A DNA stretch of 64,000 nucleotides, from NCBI RefSeq assembly GCF_001261775.1, contig NZ_LN868538.1:496001-560000 (forward strand), in the 5' to 3' direction. Positions 61,537-64,000 of the stretch are shown one piece after another (position 1 is the stretch's first letter; the number at the start of each line of letters is the position of its first letter). The DNA is from Anaeromassilibacillus senegalensis. GTDB taxonomy: Bacteria > Bacillota > Clostridia > Oscillospirales > Acutalibacteraceae. The notes beneath the pieces are model-generated. The model worked only from the letters and a program-made list of their open reading frames with translations. It was not told the origin of the DNA and made no database searches. Both the position numbers and the translations under genes were made by a program.

Positions 61537-63508
61537 TCAGAAGCTTTGCGGCAACCTTGCTGCCGATCAGCCGCCTCCCAGCCTCATTGGGGTGTGTCCC
61601 GTCTGTGGTGGAGAAGTAGTGCAACCTGTTAAGCTTGTTGATCCCCAACGTGTAATACAGCTCCAGCGCAGGCGTCTTGTATGCCTTGGCAACACTGGCT
61701 AAACCATCGACAAAGTCGTAAAAGTGGCGGTTGCCAAACATCTTATCATCGCTGTCGGCGCCGTCATCCCACCAGCGATATATAGGCGTGATCAATAAGA
61801 CCTTGAGCTGCGGATATGCACCCCAAAGCGCCTCTAACGCATGGCGACAGGCCCCCAAATAGGTCGTTATGTCCTTGGGATTGTCCGCATTGTCCAGCGG
61901 CACCCCGCCCTGAATGTCGTTGGTGCCGTACATAATGGTCACATAGTCTACTCTGCCCCAGTCGATGGCCTTGAGCATCGCCACGCGGTCGGCGGCATAG
62001 CTGCCGGTGTGGCCAATCGCGGCCTCCTGCAGCGTGTAGTCCTTAAATGCGATCGAGTCCGCCAGCTTATGTGCGCAAAATGCATCATAATACTGGTCCG
62101 GATGCTGCGACATACGGCAGCCCTCCATGCCGATATTATGGACCGTCATGCCCGTCAGCTGGGCGATCATGGTCGGATAGTCGGTCGGCGGCGCAAACAT
62201 GCCGGTAATGCTGTCGCCCATGCAAACCAGTGTCTTGCCTGCCAATCGGGAGACAGGCGGGTCCGGTAAGGTGACATTGCCGTCCTCCGATGGCTGTATG
62301 CCATTGATGGTAAATACGTTGGACACGGGCTTAGAGTACCAGACCGTACAGGCCGGGGTAGACTCAAAGTTAACCGGCGATGGCACGTCCACCAGCACAA
62401 TCTCGCTTGCAAACGTGCCTTGGTGGTCATAGATCGGCGTGTGGGCCGTGCCTGCATCCGCATAGTTAATGTACAAGTCGTTAAACCTAAATTGATACCC
62501 GGCGACAAGCTCTGCCGTGACGTTGCCGGGGTAATACTCCAGCATTACGTCCGCCGAGCTGGCTGTAAACTCATAGCCATGCAGACCGGCAGAAGAAATA
62601 CGTGTCGGGGCCATGATCTGATCGCCTTTGCTGCCGTTGGTCGATTCGGTCATTAAGAATTGGCCGTACATCATGGTAGCCGTGGTTGATCCGGGTTTTA
62701 GGCCGGTTGTGTCGATGTAGATTTTGTACCGTTTGCCGATTTCAAGCCCCTTGAAAATCGTCTGCACAAACACACTGAACCATTGGGATGCCGTGCTGCT
62801 CAGAGTAAACTCATAATAGCCTTTAGACTTGTCCTCCGTGATGCCGCCAGAGTAGGTGCGGGACTGTGTATCCATATCCTTAATTGTGTCGGAGTACGCG
62901 TGATAGGCGCAGCTCGCCGCCTCTGACTTAAGTTTTAGCTCGCCATACTGGGAGATATTAAACTGACATGGCGTGGTACCAAACTCTCGCCATGTATCGC
63001 TGGCCTTGACATCCTCTAGTATCTGCGCGCACTGCACCACGGCTGCGGCTGCGGCCTGCTCCGACTCTCCGGCCCGGCCCGCTGCGGCCTCTGCGTCGTC
63101 TCGCGCCGTCAAGATGTGACCTTCATAAACCTCAAATTCCGATGGTAAAATTGAGATTTCAAGAGCCGAGTTTACGCTTGATTTTGCATACAATGTAAGA
63201 CACTCGGATTTTTTCGCGCGTCCGTCTGGTGCCACCGCCCGGAGCTGCGCATTGATGCAACCCCCTTGTGGTATGTATGACTGCAGCACAGGGATTGACA
63301 GCAGCAAATTGCCGTCTTGTTCTCGCGCATCAACCGCCCAAATGTCAAGGCGACCATTGGTTTTTACATCCGCAAAAAACGACCATCCGGCGTACTCTGC
63401 GCCGGTCATCTGTATCTGTAGGGTGCAGACCTTATTTTCCCCGGCATATCCGAGGACCAGATCGCCCGGCTGCGCGGTAAATGTCCAATTGCTGTTTAAG
63501 GTGATCAT
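61526..63508 (-). CDS. phage tail/baseplate protein with SGNH hydrolase domain
   Basis: 660 residues. The N-terminal ~110 residues (NSNWTFTAQPGDLVLGYAGE) look like the BppU baseplate N-domain of Firmicutes phages. An Ala-rich coil (~135-165), a sugar-binding-like beta domain (~180-355), then an SGNH esterase from ~440: LVCMGDSITGMF (Ser block I), MYGTNDIQGG (Asn block III) and DGTHPNEAGRRL (Asp/His block V). Such tails de-esterify surface sugars on the host. It precedes the NrdD-like gene. Confidence 0.9.
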   Translation of the reverse strand: MITLNSNWTFTAQPGDLVLGYAGENKVCTLQIQMTGAEYAGWSFFADVKTNGRLDIWAVDAREQDGNLLLSIPVLQSYIPQGGCINAQLRAVAPDGRAKKSECLTLYAKSSVNSALEISILPSEFEVYEGHILTARDDAEAAAGRAGESEQAAAAAVVQCAQILEDVKASDTWREFGTTPCQFNISQYGELKLKSEAASCAYHAYSDTIKDMDTQSRTYSGGITEDKSKGYYEFTLSSTASQWFSVFVQTIFKGLEIGKRYKIYIDTTGLKPGSTTATMMYGQFLMTESTNGSKGDQIMAPTRISSAGLHGYEFTASSADVMLEYYPGNVTAELVAGYQFRFNDLYINYADAGTAHTPIYDHQGTFASEIVLVDVPSPVNFESTPACTVWYSKPVSNVFTINGIQPSEDGNVTLPDPPVSRLAGKTLVCMGDSITGMFAPPTDYPTMIAQLTGMTVHNIGMEGCRMSQHPDQYYDAFCAHKLADSIAFKDYTLQEAAIGHTGSYAADRVAMLKAIDWGRVDYVTIMYGTNDIQGGVPLDNADNPKDITTYLGACRHALEALWGAYPQLKVLLITPIYRWWDDGADSDDKMFGNRHFYDFVDGLASVAKAYKTPALELYYTLGINKLNRLHYFSTTDGTHPNEAGRRLIGSKVAAKLLSEF

Positions 63509-63522
63509 ACAACCCCTCCATT

Positions 63523-63556
63523 CACAGAGGCCCCGCCGTGTGGCGGGGCCTCTGTG
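63523..63556 (-). terminator. GC hairpin between holin and tail-esterase genes
   Basis: 15-bp perfect stem CACAGAGGCCCCGCC/GGCGGGGCCTCTGTG, 4-nt loop, no T-run on the minus strand. Confidence 0.6.
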
Positions 63557-63562
63557 CTGTTA

Positions 63563-63856
63563 TCAGGCCTGTTGGCCATCCTTGATCCGGATAATCGCCT
63601 CGTACGCTCCATTGGACGCCAGGCTGACCAGCGCCGCATTGAGCGGGACGAGAGCCCATACGGTCCACGGCTGCATCCAGCCACCCGTGGCCGCCGTCGT
63701 GATCACCAGCAGCACAGCGGCAATAATGTAGGACAGCCACTGCGTCGGCAGCTTGGCGGTAACGCCCTTGAGCAGCTGCGTCAAGAGGCCGGTGCAGGCT
63801 GCGACGCCCGCAAAAGTAGCAAGAATCTCCCAAGTTAAAAAGCTATTTAAACTCAT
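63563..63856 (-). CDS. phage holin
   Basis: 97 residues with three hydrophobic segments (WEILATFAGVAACTGLLTQL, SYIIAAVLLVITTAATGGW, WALVPLNAALVSLASNGAY) and a short charged end (EAIIRIKDGQQA). Size, topology and place match holins of Firmicutes phages, which make membrane holes for lysis. No endolysin is in the window. Confidence 0.85.
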   Translation of the reverse strand: MSLNSFLTWEILATFAGVAACTGLLTQLLKGVTAKLPTQWLSYIIAAVLLVITTAATGGWMQPWTVWALVPLNAALVSLASNGAYEAIIRIKDGQQA

Positions 63857-63869
63857 TTTGAACCCTCCA

Positions 63870-64000
63870 TTAAACTATCTTAAACTCGAACCTTAGTGAA
63901 CCCGCAGAATCATCTTGATCCGGCAGGTGCGTGTAAATCCCCGTGCTACTTCTGGCCTTATTAATTGCAACGATATTGGCGCGCCAGTTGCCGTTGTAGG
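63870..64000 (-). CDS. phage tail protein, C-terminal end (runs off the window)
   Basis: 43 residues seen: YNGNWRANIVAINKARSSTG, then IYTHLPDQDDSAGSLRFEFK, IV, stop at 63870. Small-domain beta pattern and place before the holin suggest a tail fibre or baseplate subunit. The start lies beyond base 64000. Confidence 0.6.
   Translation of the reverse strand, partial: YNGNWRANIVAINKARSSTGIYTHLPDQDDSAGSLRFEFKIV

Noticed and set aside
1..64000. CRISPR array or known phage-defence island
   Set aside because: No regularly spaced direct repeats with unique spacers and no cas, restriction or abortive-infection genes were seen; the Dam methylase is a solitary phage enzyme.

Overview
The window is a chromosome segment of a Gram-positive Clostridia bacterium, most likely Oscillospiraceae/Ruminococcaceae. 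The grounds are the Firmicutes order of the S10-spc-alpha ribosomal block with rpsD inside it, zinc (C+) forms of S4, S14 and L36, a type 3 ProS, a TTG or GTG start here and there, strong AGGAGG ribosome sites, sigma-A promoters with 17-nt spacers, and a moderately high GC content. No species can be named from the sequence alone.

Layout. (1) 1-562: start of a secreted BspA-type leucine-rich-repeat protein, cut by the window edge. (2) 744-16690, minus strand: one long ribosomal superoperon, rpsJ to rplQ, including secY, adk, map, infA and rpoA, with a clear promoter at 16662-16690 and a probable transcription attenuator in its leader. (3) 16811-20072, minus: small genes, proS and acpP. (4) 20223-29708, plus: the aromatic amino acid region (aroE, aroK; aroF; tyrA, aroB, aroA, aroC, pheA), enough for every shikimate step except 3-dehydroquinate dehydratase. 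acpP and aroE diverge from promoters that share a -35 region. aroF (DAHP synthase) is preceded by its own promoter, a 39-residue leader peptide with nine aromatic residues, and a strong terminator: a probable ribosome-sensing attenuator. (5) 29723-50481: mixed housekeeping genes (antiporter, prmA, flippase-like protein, alr, purL, several GNAT acetyltransferases, a lipoprotein, a ROK glucokinase, and a zinc-uptake znuABC operon with a Zur-type palindrome). (6) 50478-51332: an ECF sigma factor with a membrane partner. The sigma gene is broken by a stretch that looks like a sequencing-library artefact made of corrupted Tn5/Nextera adapter ends. (7) 51425-53427: flavodoxin-like reductase, patatin-like hydrolase and tRNA-Val. 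(8) 53428-59912: a decayed zone with fragments of a ROK regulator and of a GH3 C-terminal module, followed by the full ROK regulator and a large GH3/FIVAR surface protein that lacks its N-terminal part. (9) 59944-64000: the end of a prophage (small phage ORF, Cro-like HTH, Dam methylase, short NrdD-like protein, tail/SGNH protein, holin, tail protein fragment). It abuts the truncated end of the GH3 gene and may have split it.

The points most worth a second look are the aroF leader-peptide attenuator, the attenuator-like hairpin ahead of the S10 operon, the overlapping acpP/aroE promoters, the two-gene unit at 34338-35166 under a large palindromic operator, the duplicated and decayed ROK-GH3 cassette, and the adapter-like assembly artefact.
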